64,000 bases of DNA, taken from NCBI GenBank assembly GCA_030248295.1, contig JASANH010000585.1, positions 124,001 through 188,000 of the forward strand, written 5' to 3'. The stretch comes from Mesodorylaimus sp. YZB2_4. Lineage: Eukaryota; Nematoda; Enoplea; Dorylaimida; Dorylaimidae. Under the pieces are notes generated by a model. It was not told where the DNA came from. It ran no database searches and saw only the letters and a program-made list of their open reading frames with translations. The position numbers were made by a program, and so were the translations under genes. Within the stretch, counting starts at the first letter, position 1. Every line of letters starts with the position of its first letter. Shown here piece after piece: positions 42,314 through 55,100 of the stretch.

Positions 42314-45300
42314 TTATTTTCTAGCGGAATTTGGTCGAATCGCTTCAGTCAACTTTGCCAACGGAGTTAATTTTCGAGACGGTGGTTTCGTCAAACTGCT
42401 CAGAGCCAATGCTCGAGAAGTCGACGGAGAGCCGACCAATACGGCTGCTGTGTTCATGGAAGTCAAATCGATTAATTCCGGTGGCTCGTCCACGCAAGAC
42501 ACCGACCGACTGGCACCAGTTCCGTTCTCATCGTCGTCCTCAGTGAACAGCGACAGCTCGGGGAATTTCTCATTGACTAGCGCGGCCACTTTGGCTGGAA
42601 AATCTCCCGCCGGTGCTGAAGGCGACGTAGATGAGACTCCCTCGTCCAAACGGCTACTGCCCAAAATACGGCCAGTCGGTTTGTGAATCTTGTAGATTAT
42701 ACGATGGGTGGTCTTTTGCCGAGTCCGAATCACTGTGGCTCCGTCAGAGTCTCTGGATACACTGGGCGGATCTAGCTCCTCTTGCGACGAAAAGTAAACG
42801 GCCGTTTGCATCTCCTCTTCTTGCTCATCCGCTTGCCGATCACTAAAACCACCAGAGAGGTTTCTGATCACACGACGGTGAAGTCACAATACCCTAGCTC
42901 TGGACACTTCACAACACCTCCCCATTACAGTTTACGAAGTGACGCTCAAAATCGTTAAGACGATCACAATAGCTCACTAGGACTCTCGTGATCACGTTTT
43001 ATGACAAACCTCCAAACAAAATGCTTAAACTAACTTACCCTTCATTGGCCAACCTTGTCAATATAAGGTCCAATGCATCCGAGTCCGTTTCGCATAACGA
43101 TCTATACAGCGCATCTTGTAACGGCGGCGGTATCTGAATAAAAAGAATCTGTCATAAAAGTCTCCTCTTGGCACTCATATTCTCCTACCGTGAACAGATC
43201 GTCGCAACGTTCAATCATGGTTTCCATAATCCTTATGACGGCGTCATTCTCGCTCCACGTCTGCGCCAACTTGCCCCCAGTCTGCCTCAATATGGTCGGT
43301 CCGAACACTGTCGCTAAATTGTGCGCATTCATTTTATTGCCAGACATCTGAAAAGAGAGTCCAGTAAGCATACAAGCCAGACAGCCTCGATTACGTCACT
43401 GTGGAGCCGGGATCGAGCAGCCCGTCGAACTGGCACACCACTGTTCTGAAGAGCATCTTCGACGACCAAACGTGAGCCTAGTGCTTGCTATCGTGGCTGA
43501 TACAGAATTTAGCATATATATTGTAGCCACGAACCGAAGGCACAATAGCGTAAGACCCTAACTACTTCATTACAGCTTGCTCGCATGACACGCCATCGTA
43601 TTGACAACGAGTAGCCATTTCCTCGCATCCCGCATGAACTCAGATGTCATGAAAACTCACTGATATGCCCTGATCATTGATCGTATCGTAAGAATGTTTC
43701 GCTACGCGTCGCAGAAACTGAAGCAGTACAAGCAACGTATCGCAATTGGCCAATGGTAGCAGCGAAATTAAGTAGCGTATTAGCTCCACGCGCGTTTCTT
43801 CAGGAAACTCTGAAATAGCAAAGCCTTATTCACAAGACCTCATCACTTCCCGACCTGTTTCCTTACTCGCAGAGGCTATGAAGGGTGCATACAATTCTTT
43901 TGTCAGTAGAGGATCGGGAAGGTCTCGAAAATACTCCTTTAGCAAAGTAGCAATATCGTGCGGGTAAATCTCTGGCTGCTCCTCGTTCAGGACAACTTCT
44001 TGGCCGGAATCCAGCTCTAGTCGAAGCTGGCGACATCGTTTAGCTGAGCCGGCTACTCGAAATATACCAATGGTTTGTAGGCCTGAAACACAAGCATGCT
44101 ATCTCGTTAGTAGTATGCATATTGTTCTCCAACAATGAGAGCCTTCCGTGTAGGACACTCTCCATCTATTATTCTTAGCAGCACCCTTCCCACGCACAGA
44201 GACATAGATAACATGAAAAGGGTTCAGTTTACTTTTCTGCCCACTCGCGTGCACTCGTTGAAGTACACACATGGGCTGTAAGCCATCCACTTCAAATGGG
44301 CCCGGCAGTCATGTTTCAATAGTTTCCTAACCAAAGGGCTTCAATGGCTTACCTCTTTGCGAAAGATACTCCGTGCAAGCTTGAACAACTCTCGGCACTC
44401 GTGGTAAATGCGGTTCGCACGAATCCTGCTTGGGTAAACCGTACGTGGGACTAGTATAGCGCGGCGAATACTATAATAACAAACAATAGTTCAACTCGAC
44501 GGCACCCCCTCCCCACTCCGACTTACTTGCCAAGAAGGCGAACCGAGTAAACTATCGCTGCTAGCGTACCGTCGATCCGACGACGGCGTGTCATCGGCGG
44601 AGGTTTGATTGTTCAAAGAACCTTTGCTATACCCGGGGCGTATCAACAACGAATCGGAACTGGCCTGATCAGACAGCGACGATTTGCTCGATTCACCTGA
44701 CAACCTGGAAATCACAAGTCATTGCGGCATACACTAAGAAATGCATGACTGCAAGTCCTTCGCTTTCTAAGACATGATTTCTCAAAAGAATTTAACGTGC
44801 GGGTGGAAAGATTGTTAGATTGGTGCTTTGTCCTAGATACTTGTACGTACCATAGTTTGCATGAGGTGACTTGTCCAACGGGGCAGTACGCTGATGTTAC
44901 GTGCTTTACAAGGAGGCTGAATGCGTGAGGACAAAGTGGTCAATTACCAGCCAAGAATCAGGGAATTCCTACTCCAGCTCCTATTCTTCAGTGTATACGC
45001 CAACTTAGACGTAGCTCGATTATGGTCCGTTTGTTCTATCATAGACCCTATCAGGCCGACACACAATCGTCCTCTATTGCACTCACTCCACAGTCCATGT
45101 CATCTGATTCATTCTCTATTGTTCGGACAAGTAAAAACGTCACGAGCACTTACCTTTGGGGCGAGGCTCGAGCCACACTTAAAAACTCCATTTCGTCCAA
45201 ATCCAAAGACTGACAACGCTGTTTTTGTTCGTCGGACAATTGTTGCAAATGCCTATTGATCGGATGTTGAGGCACGACTCCGGCTCCGCTACCACCGCTG

Positions 45301-48279
45301 GCACTGGCGGACGTACCGACTCCGCTACTGCTGCTGCTGGTCGACGGTAACTGCTGCTGATGTCCGCTAGCCGCCGTCGGGGCTTGTGGTTGGTGATGAT
45401 GGTGGTGACGGTGCGCTTGAGCTTGAGCTTGCTGTTGCTGATGGAGGCAAGCGGCTGAACTAGATGGAGCTGGCGCATTTGACGATGACGGAGACACTGC
45501 TGTTGTGGCTGCCGCAGCCGCAGCCGACTCATGCTGAGCCCATTCCCACTGCTGCTCATTTTCAATGCACTGCGACAAAGGAATGCCGAACACTTGTTGC
45601 CCGCCACCGTGGGGTGTAGGAGCTGAAAAGGAAACACTGTTTGTTATCATAAAGCAGAACAGACAGTGCGGTCATGGTGCACTTGGAGAACACCATGTCC
45701 CAACGAGAAGAAATCTCGAAGGCCCATGGACATGGAATCGGGTTCCTAAATCAGAAGCGGAAGGGAGGCCAGATTACCCATCGCCCCCCATCGCTCAGAT
45801 AGCGAGCAACTTACATTTTCGATTGCTAGCCGCGGCTGATGCGCTTGAAGCGGTAGCGGTGCCATCCTTTTTTTCAACCACGTTCACAGTATGAGCTTTG
45901 CGTTTGATATATTTATGCCGTTTTTGCCTCAACGGCAGACTATCTGCAAAAAAAAGCCGGATTGGTGAGGGTTGGGGAGTGAAGATAGTGCTATTTCTTG
46001 TCAAATTTATGCGTCGTCCATGGACAAAGATAAGAGGTGACAGCGGCCTCGGCCAGAGGTCTTATTACTTCTACCCCGTCCGCCGAGCTGGCCGCTGAAA
46101 ACGGGCGATAAAAGGAAATATATAAAGCGTCTCCGTTCGTGCCTTTTCCGCCCTGTTGCATCTTATTGATCATTTAGAGAAAGCTGTACGCGAAATAGAA
46201 GACGAGCCGAGCGGAACTGTCCACTAGCAGCCAGCCATACCGTATTCCCCGCAGGCAGAGGTCTCTTTGCACCATGCCAAAAGAATCCTATATCTCGCCT
46301 AGTCCTTGTCAATAAAGGCTAGGCTCTCGGGCGAATTGATATTGAAGGCTGTAAAAAGGCAGTCTCGCATCGGCTACAAGGCTTGAGGCGCCTAAGCGAA
46401 GAATGTGCACCTCATCAATTTTGATCCTCTTTTGTATGGGACTATTATTCATGGGCAAATGTGATTAGCCTACAACACCCCCCCCCCCCCTCCCCCTAGC
46501 CTCTCACGCTGCCTGCCTCGGCCAAGTAAAAAGTCGCCTTACCTTTCGGTCTCAATATGGCGCAACCCAGGTTGGCTTTTTGCAAATGATTCAAGGCCAG
46601 TTTTTGTAACGATTGTCTCTCTACGGCCGCCAATCGCTCCAGCCGAGCCCCGCGCAATCGTAAGCACACACCGCTCGTGCTCCGCCAACAGCAATTATCC
46701 TAAAAAGGGGAAGTGCTAAGTGAGGTAAGTAGGAAAATGATATGAACGTGTACACACTGGCGCCCCCATTATGCACTCACACCGCCTTTTGATTCAGCAA
46801 AAAATCTTTATGGAGCAAAAAATAAACTTAGGAAGGGGCTTGTCTTCCGCCGCATCAATTTCGCCCAGCCTACCCCGATCTCTACTGGTCCAACTTCCCC
46901 CTTTTTCCCTCTTCATAATGCCATAGCGAAAGCGGCCGACGGAAAATTTTCTAATCGACCGTTCATGCGAATCGAGGCTCGATTTCCGTCCTCCAAAGCC
47001 TCCCTACTCGGATCGATGCGTGCGCCAAGTTCGCTTCAATCAACCGCAACAATGTACAACCATCAAAGTAAGAGTCGAGACTCGAACGGAAACAGGCCGA
47101 TGCGCTTACATCCGCCATCCGACCCCCCTCGTACAATACGAGCGCTATGTCGTGACAAGTAAAATGTCAATCTAACTACTCAAAGGACTAAAAATAAACG
47201 ACACATGCTTATATCACAGACCAAAGGGCTCCATACTGTATCCCAAATTCCACAACATCTCGATAGGACCCGAAGAAGCAAAGGAGTCACAAGAAAGTTC
47301 ACCCATTAGCCTCCCATCGAAGTGGCTTCTCGACTACAATTCGGTCGTGGTGAGTGCCCAGTCGGCTAATTCGACAGAGTTGCGAAATAAAGGCACAGGC
47401 GAAAGACTCGCCTCGAAGAAAGAGAAGGAAAGAAAGACGAGTCAATTCAATACAACACGACCATCTAGCTCGTTTCCTTACCGTAGGTTTCCAAACAGCT
47501 TGATCGGCGAAAGACTGCTGCTTGTATCTGAGTTTTTTCAAGGGGAACTTTGGCAACCGGACTTCCATCAACCCGTAAAACGCACTGCCCGCGCTTGTTC
47601 TTGGTGCCTCGCCGACCGCCGACCCGGTGTCCACCAACGTCGACGGAGTAGGATGATCTAAACAAGCAATGTCTACCTGACCAAATTCAAAACTATTATT
47701 GCTCGTGTCCGAACGCGCGCCCGAATCGCCGCCTGACTGCTGCTGCTGCTGCTGTGTTTTGAGATATCGGGGGAAACTAACGTCGACAGCGTTCGATCTC
47801 CACAAAGGTGTGGTCTGCGACGACGACCGATGGTTGCTCGATGCCGATTCCAACTGACGGCTCGGCTCAGGAGAATGGGGTGGCGAGGAGGCGGACGAAT
47901 GCGGATCGGTCTCTCGCGAACTGGCCGACGTGTCGGTCAGGAAGACCTGTTGATGGTGACCAGCCGCGTCTAACGACTGTTTGGTTTTGGGTTTGCACTC
48001 CATTTTCCACCGGGCCCTGCGCATGATCTGCGGTGTCAGATCGACTTCGGGTACAGAAGAGCTAGCTGCTGCCCGATCGTTGCCTGATTTCTGATAAACT
48101 CCGCTGAGTTCGCTGGCCCTTTTCGACGGCTGGCCAGCTGTGGCACCGACGTCAATGTCAGTTTCGACATGCTTGGTGGTCGAGCCGCCGAAACCTTCAT
48201 TCCTCCAACGGGAGAACAATTTGGCGAAGTAATGAGATTGCTGAGAGCGGGCTCCGCTGGCGCCAGTCTCGTTTGACAT
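42314..48279 (-). CDS. ARHGAP6-like Rho GTPase-activating protein (11 exons)
   Basis: Exons 48279-47482, 46699-46543, 45943-45815, 45622-45154, 44704-44527, 44425-44353, 44082-43867, 43809-43661, 43347-43189, 43133-43039 and 42863-42314 close in phase to 990 residues. The RhoGAP domain covers about 578-776: [28 protein letters not shown] with the arginine finger near 609, [16 protein letters not shown], and [18 protein letters not shown]. The block [12 protein letters not shown] before it and the [17 protein letters not shown] block after it match ARHGAP6/ARHGAP36 specifically. The long N-terminus is Ser-rich and contains a short poly-Gln; exon 4 encodes Ser/Ala/Gln/His-rich low complexity with an HHHHH run. 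Such proteins switch off RhoA-type GTPases and act on actin. The Arg finger is intact, so it should be active, unlike ARHGAP36. Confidence 0.9.
46478..46490. repeat. Poly(C) run, 13 nt, in RhoGAP intron
   Basis: Uninterrupted run of 13 C within the intron between exons 2 and 3 of the RhoGAP gene. Confidence 0.95.
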
Positions 48280-51162
48280 GTCACTCTGACTCCTGTCTCA
48301 AAATCGTGCCACTCGCAGTAATGGAGTTGAAGGTGAGTCGGTCGAGACCCTTATGTGCTGCGGGTCAAATATCGATCGGATGCGGATGATAAGATTATGA
48401 GGAGCAAGCGAGGGGCGTGGCGCAACGGGTTCGAATGAGCAAACTCATTCAGCCACCTCGCTCGATGCCATCCGGTCGAATGACGTCGCCGTTGCGGATG
48501 GTAGCCTCGATGCCAAGGGCGTTAAAAGGCGCCGTTGGCGACGGAGAGGATGGGCGGGCAAAGAAAGCCTTTATCGGCGGGCGAGCATTGTCCAGGTGTT
48601 GGGACGAGGAGCGATCGATGAGCCAACGATTCGACACGTTTTTAGTTGGCTCTTATAATAATAGATCATTTCGTGGAGGCGAACCAGGGTCGTCTCCGTT
48701 GGGGACGCCAACAATGACCGAATACGGAGAATAGCGGCCGAGGCAGTGGGCTGCCGCGCGGCGAGGGGGGGGGGTGTTTTAATATTGCTAGTACGCTTTT
48801 CGGATTCCTGCCTCAATGAGAAGAGACGCCGACAGGCTGCCGGCTACTGCCTCGCTTCTTTCACCCGACTGCTACGTAATAGTGGGCGGACAGTTATCGA
48901 TGTATGAAGAGACGGTCCGACTCCGTACGCAGATAGAGCTGGCGCTGATCGACCCGGGCAGCAGCAGCAGCAGCAACGGAACGGCGGCTCTAGGAACCTT
49001 CGACCACGGCATGGTCTTGGTGACACGCGAACTGCCCGAGACTCGCCGGCGCCCACGCGACTGCAAAGTCACCCCGACCTATGGCAGCCAGCAAAAAATC
49101 ACCCCAAAGAACGATCTAGCTAAGAGTACGGCAGGGTCATTCACACAGTCCGAAAGCCTATTTCTTGGATAAGCAAACTCGAAAAAGGAACGCCAGGTGT
49201 ATCCGACTCATGGCAGGTGCACACGAAAAACGTCCCCACCATCTGCACCCACCCAGACTGCGTCATTGAGGAGGACGGCGATTTTAATTCGTTTAAATAA
49301 GAAATAACGCAAAAAGGCATTCAATAAAAAACCCAGGCGGACACACCGATTCAGCCAGCTCGAGGAAAGAGCAGATAAACGGCGTCGTGATTCGGTGGAT
49401 GAATCGGAGAGCTGAGGCTGGCGCGAGGTGAGCGTTTCGGTGCTTGCTCGGCGCGGCGGGTGGAGAATGAGAGAATGGATTCTCGGTGAACGTCTTGGCG
49501 CGTGGTTCAAGCGGCGGAGCCACGCTACGTCAACTCGTTCAGAAACGGGAATACAGACGCAGCTTCTCGCTTGGCGTATAAGCGTCGCCATTGCTCTTTC
49601 CTCAATAGTCCGCTTCGTAGGCGCGTAAGCCGAGACGATGATGGCCAGTCGGTGGGTCGAATGCTTGCTGTCCGTCTCCGCCAAGCCTCCTCCTTCTCGG
49701 TCGCCGCCGCCGAGTAGACCCGCGCACTCGTATTTAGACTCTAACAGCAGATACCATAGCTAGGCACTACTTTTTTCAGGACGAGTGGGGAGCTGGAGAG
49801 ACCGAATTCTCGAGCTCTCCTCCATCTGTACGAATATATTTACATGCTGCTCTCTGTCAACAGTAGCTGCTGCCCACTCGAACACACACTCATCACAAAA
49901 TATGGTGAAACGAACAAACGGCACCTCGGGTTGCACATAGTCCAAATAAGGCGCACGGGTGGCCACATGCCGCAGGTGCGCAAAGCCCAGGCCGGAAACG
50001 AAGGCGACAAGAAATGAGGATACGTCGAGGGCTGCGCAACCGCATCGACGTCATGTAGGAGCCAGCCATATTAGAATAGATGGTCTACGCTTAGGCACGG
50101 CGACGGGGCTGAACGACGACCGCTCCCGCCGGCTGCCACGAATAAAAGCGAAACCTCATGGATGGACGGACGGACGGCACTCCTAGGGCCGCATCCTAAA
50201 TCGGCCAGCGCCGTTTCGATTCGATATCCCTCGGCGAGGCTGGAGGCGCATGACGAGCAGCACGTACAACTCCTTCATTCGGACCTTTTCGAATTGTCAC
50301 TTCTCGTGAGCGCGTCTTCCTTTCGCCGACTTTCGATAAAATTAGTACGTTTACTTGTTCGCTCTCTATCCTCGCCAAGCAAGAGTAGGGGAGGTTAAAA
50401 AAGCGTCCATGGCAAGCAAAGAAGCGAAAACGAAGTTGCTATCCAATATGCTTACTTAGGGGCAAAGTGGCCGAAATATGAGCGAGATTTGCTCCGAGGC
50501 CAATTTTCTTTTTAAATATCGATCTCACGCCACGCAACTGCGTCAACCATCTATTATTCAATTATTCTAGAGCGCGCTTGGCGGTGATTGAGGCGGCTGT
50601 GACGTCGTCGGCGACTAGCTGCCCTTCCGTCCTCTTCAATGTTTCACTCACATAAGCACCCTTTGACTTGACATCTTGATCGCACCCTAAGCTTGATCAA
50701 AAAAGGAAATCACAAATTGGAGACTGTTCAATAGGCTGACAAGAAAACTCGCTTGCCAGACATGCGATGTACTGGACTAGGCGCACCCCCTGCTCGGAAG
50801 AATCGAAACACGAACGTCGGTGAAAAGTAAACAGGCGTTATGGGTTTTTTGGGCCGCAAACTCCTGAAGCATGACGAACGAATCACACAGGTCTACAGCG
50901 CAGTCCAGAGGCTTGTTAGCCTCAGCTGACGGGGGTGGATGAGTAATGAGTCAACGAGAGTGCAAGATAACGGGTCGAGACCTACTGCTCAGCCGACACT
51001 GCGATGGCTCTAGACAAGAAAAATGTCAGAATCACGCGGCGTACTCCTAAGTTCTTGCAAGAACGCAGGTCTAAATGTAGCGAAGTCAGAAATAGCCCCC
51101 GTAGTTGCACGGCCAAGCCGCCTTGTCGAAGAAGTCACTTGCAATACCCTCATATCTCTCTT
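48280..51162. other. Upstream region of the RhoGAP gene; no recognised gene
   Basis: The stretch next to 48279 should hold the RhoGAP promoter. A plus-strand ATG frame at 48816-49172 (118 codons) contains a poly-Ser from a cag/agc repeat and has no family match. Another minus frame at 49208-49684 is also unassigned. A poly(G) run lies at 48765-48774. I do not call genes here. Confidence 0.35.
48765..48774. repeat. Poly(G) run, 10 nt
   Basis: Uninterrupted run of 10 G upstream of the RhoGAP gene. Confidence 0.95.
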
Positions 51163-51860
51163 TCATGAGCCAGTAAGTTCAACGCCAGATGGTGCCAGAC
51201 TAATGTAAGCAAGCTGGTTAGGGAGGCGCAAAAGGGCTACAAAAACCCTCTTCCTATTCTAACGTATAAAGGTTTTAATTATAAAAAGTAGCGTACCTTC
51301 TCATCTGTTGAACTAAGTATACTCGGTCCACAGACGCCAGCCTGTCCATTCAATTGAAGCCATAACGCCCGTTGATTATTTCAATTTCATCAAGGGGTCT
51401 TGAAATCGACGTTGTCACTGTTTGAACTCATCTAAATGCATTTGTGATCTCATTCTAAAACGCACATGGGCTCATATAAAATACGGGCATGGCTCACACA
51501 CCCAACTTGGCGTTACTTATCCCTGTTCAATCGATCTCGCGTTCTGAGAAACATATCAATATGTCTATTCTAGCAGCGATAAAGCAGATACCAGGTCTGA
51601 CCTGCGCCACAGAACAGTCCTGCGCATATTGTGCAGTACAGTAGCTATGTAACCTAACAAACTTTCTACAGTCTTACTTCGTTCCTAGCTACATTTTGAC
51701 ACCTACCCTGTCTGGATTTGGCAAGCACTCCTTGTAAGAGCGCTATCCTACATTTATTAGGTAGGCACACTAAGGTATACACTTACTTTTTTTGACGCGC
51801 GGAGTCCTTGAAGTTTCCATCGATTAGGCTGACCAACGCGCCCAGCAGCTTGACCGATTC
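51163..51860 (-). CDS. 3' part of a small unassigned gene (three terminal exons)
   Basis: Three exons on minus, 51860-51787, 51341-51297 and 51199-51163, join in phase and end at a TGA. They encode about 51 residues: ESVKLLGALVSLIDGNFK, then ARQKKLASVDRVYLVQQMRS, then LAPSGVELTGS. Each junction has GT-AG ends and the phases (2, 2) agree. The sequence is helical and amphipathic, as in small subunits of coiled-coil complexes, but I do not recognise the family. The first coding exon is not certain: an ATG at 52115 (MISTEKISRTSPIF, followed by a phase-0 gtaatg donor) would complete it as a roughly 65-residue protein, but it starts only 8 nt from the divergent DDX27 start codon. Confidence 0.5.
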
Positions 51861-52123
51861 CTGTACCTATTCGATTGTAATTCTCGAATTTAAATGCATT
51901 CCTTTTTCAAAGGGCAACTCTAGAAATTTGGCAGAAAAACAAAATTTTTTCTTTTCAAAGACTATTGCCAGACTTGCCCCCATGACCAAAAAGTTTGAAG
52001 TTAGGTTTTCTGCTTATATCAAGACAACCGGACTGTGCGCGATTGAGTACTTGGCGCTTCTAGCAGACATTACAAATATCGGCGAAGTTCTCGAAATTTT
52101 TTCTGTAGAAATCATTTTAAAAA

Positions 52124-55100
52124 ATGGCCCATTTAGGATTTATTCCGGCACTAAATGCAGATGATGACGATCAAATTCCTGGTCTCGTCAGGGAGTCTAG
52201 CGATTCGGACGAGGACAATGAGAAACAAACGCAAAAACGGAAAAGACGAGCGAAAAAGCGAAAACCAGGTGTAGCAGAAGAATTCGATCCGAATTTCAAT
52301 TTTGCTGACGCTGGTGATCCAACTGGGAATTACGATCCTTGGGTACATTTGAAAGAATTGGCAAAGAAAGGGACGAAAACTAGTTTGGATGATATGATCG
52401 CGAGGGCACGACGAAAACGGAAAGCGGTCGAAGTGAAAACGGAAGGAGAAACGGTAAGCTGGGCCAGAATAGCGCTTCTATGCTATAAGCTTCTTAAGTC
52501 ACGCGCTTTTTTAGAACGGGAATGCAGAAGATATTAAAGAAGAGTCCAGCGCTTCTGAAATACTGAACACGAATGCGGCAGAGGAGGATGGGTCGAATGA
52601 TGAAAGCGATTTGACTAGCGACGTGGAGGGCGCTGATAAAGAAGGTAAAACTGGATTATTCTATTGCCAATATGTAACACCCGTCATATACCTTTCAGAT
52701 AAGCTAAGAGCCAAGGAGAAAAAGAACAAGAGATCGAAGAAAGAATCATTTTACGAGGAAGCCGACTATAACAGTTACGACAACAACAGCACATTTCAAG
52801 AAATGAACTTATCGAGACCCCTGTTAAAGGTCAGGACTTTTGATCGCGTGTTCCGTGATTTAAATATTTATTAGAGGCATCAACAAGGAATGCTACCCCC
52901 ACTGTTAAGGGTTTTCCCAGGATCATCACAGGGGTCAAAATGTGGGCTGTGACAAAGCGAAACGATGTAAAGATTTTGACGGCCGGACGAGGTTTTGATC
53001 AAAGTGACCAGCCGATTTTGGATTTTTTACTATTATTTTTAGGCATCTGAACGCAGGATGCTTGAATTACATGTTTGAAGTTGACTGAGATGTTTGCGCA
53101 AGCAAATGAGGCAGCCTACGTTGAGATATCTATCAAAAATTTTAAAAATTAAAAATCGGCTGGTCGCTTTGACCGCCTGCCACGCTTGACCAAACCTCAT
53201 CCGGCCATCAAAATTTTTACATCGTTTTCCTTTGTCACTGCCTACATTTTGACCTTTTTCTCGATCCTGGGAAAACCTTGACTGTGGAGTAGCACTCCTT
53301 GTTAGTCTGGCAGCAAGGCAATCGGACATCGCTTAATTTTGAATAACAGCCTGCTTCTATTGTTTCAGGCCGCAAACGCCATGAATTTCATGTATCCAAC
53401 TCCGATTCAAGCAGCTTGCATTCCAATCGCCTTATTAGGCAAAGATATTTGCGCTTGCGCTGCGACTGGAACTGGTAATTCTTGGATTCTTTCATAACTC
53501 TGAAACACTGATTTTTGGTTTGCAAAATTCTAGGTAAAACGGCTGCTTTCATGTTGCCTATACTGGAACGTCTTCTATACAAGCCGAAGGAGAAACCGAC
53601 AACCCGAGTTCTGATTCTGACACCAACTCGAGAATTAGCCATTCAAATATTTCAAGTGTCAAAGCAGTTATCTCAGTTTACGACCGTAGAGATTTCTTTG
53701 AGCGCAGGTAAGTCAGCGTTTTATTTTTCCGTTTATACATATATAATAAGGACACATAGCCTCAGAACAAGCATGTGATCGGGGTATGTAGGTTTAGCAT
53801 TGGAACAGGGGCAGGCCGACCATACGCCTGTTGATGAATTCACCGAATTTGGTGATTCCGATGGCGCTGCCGATTGTGAATACGCTCGCTGTGTATCCGA
53901 TTAATCGATAATCACCGTATTCGATAAAGTAGCCGACAGCCAGCGGGACGAAGCACTGAACCAGCCATTGGGCTGACATGCCGAGTCCGGTGGCCTTTCC
54001 CATTTCCGTTCGATCCACGCAGCTGGTCAGTTGGGTGCTGATCTCTGCGAATGCCATGGAATAACCGATGATCTGAGCGATCATGAGGAGCATGAGCTGG
54101 TTGTAGGTGGTGACTAAGCTCATGCAGAAGTAGGCCACGGCCAGGAGGCCTAGAGCGAACTGAATGACCACGAGGGGGTTGATAAAGGCTTGTTGCAGTT
54201 TTCGAAGAAGGAAAAAATTTGTGAACAAGACAGATCCGCCGATAGCGCAGAATAAAATGACGGCATCGCCCGGGTACTTGATAAACTGACGCATGAGGTA
54301 TTGCCTGGTCAGTAACTCGTATGCGATCAGGGGCACGACCAGCGCCGCTCGGAAACACACGCATTTGAGAAGCAGTCGATTTTTCAACATTGGCCAATAT
54401 GCACTCAAGTGCAACTTGGCACTGACCAGTTTAGGCACGTCGTGGGTTTCGGGCAGCAGGTAGACGACGATGGGTAAGATACCGACGCAGATGGTGAATC
54501 CGCATAACATTTGGGCAGTTCTCAGGCTCGTATAGACAGCCAGCTTGCCCGCTATGTAGGGGCCGATGAGCAGACTCGCCCCGATCGGCATGCCTAGCTT
54601 TAATAGAGCAGCCGTACGCTCGGTCTCGGTTGTCGATGTAGCGATGTACATTTCGGCTGCGTTGTCGAATTGGAATCCGAGACGAAATATTTGAGCTATA
54701 AGGAAGGCGTTGAAGGAGGCGGCCTTGCCCAGGAAGACGTAGTAAAGGGTGGTCGAGATTGTGCATATGACGAAGCATACTCGGATGCCGTAATTGTCGA
54801 TTAGTTGGCCCATTAGGAAAGCGCCCAGCATGTTCATTAGGGCGCCGAACGCGTGCAGAATGCCGACGTCGAGCATGTCCATGGGAGGATCGGTATCCCA
54901 TTGTAGAAAGGGCAACAGCATGCTGCTCCATTGTATGCCCGTGTGCCAGACAAGGAAGGCTAAACACAAATAGATGATATTCTTCCACTTTTTTTCCATG
55001 TTGGGGGCGGAACAATATAGTTTCTTTTCTTTTGTCGGACACTGAGCAGTTAGACTTTTCCAGGCACCTGGCTTCGCTGCACTTGTTCACTCGGCTGTGT

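Noticed and set aside
48816..49172. 118-codon frame MRRDADRLPATASLL... as a gene
   Set aside because: It has an ATG but no family similarity, no splice continuation and a trinucleotide-repeat poly-Ser; support is too thin.
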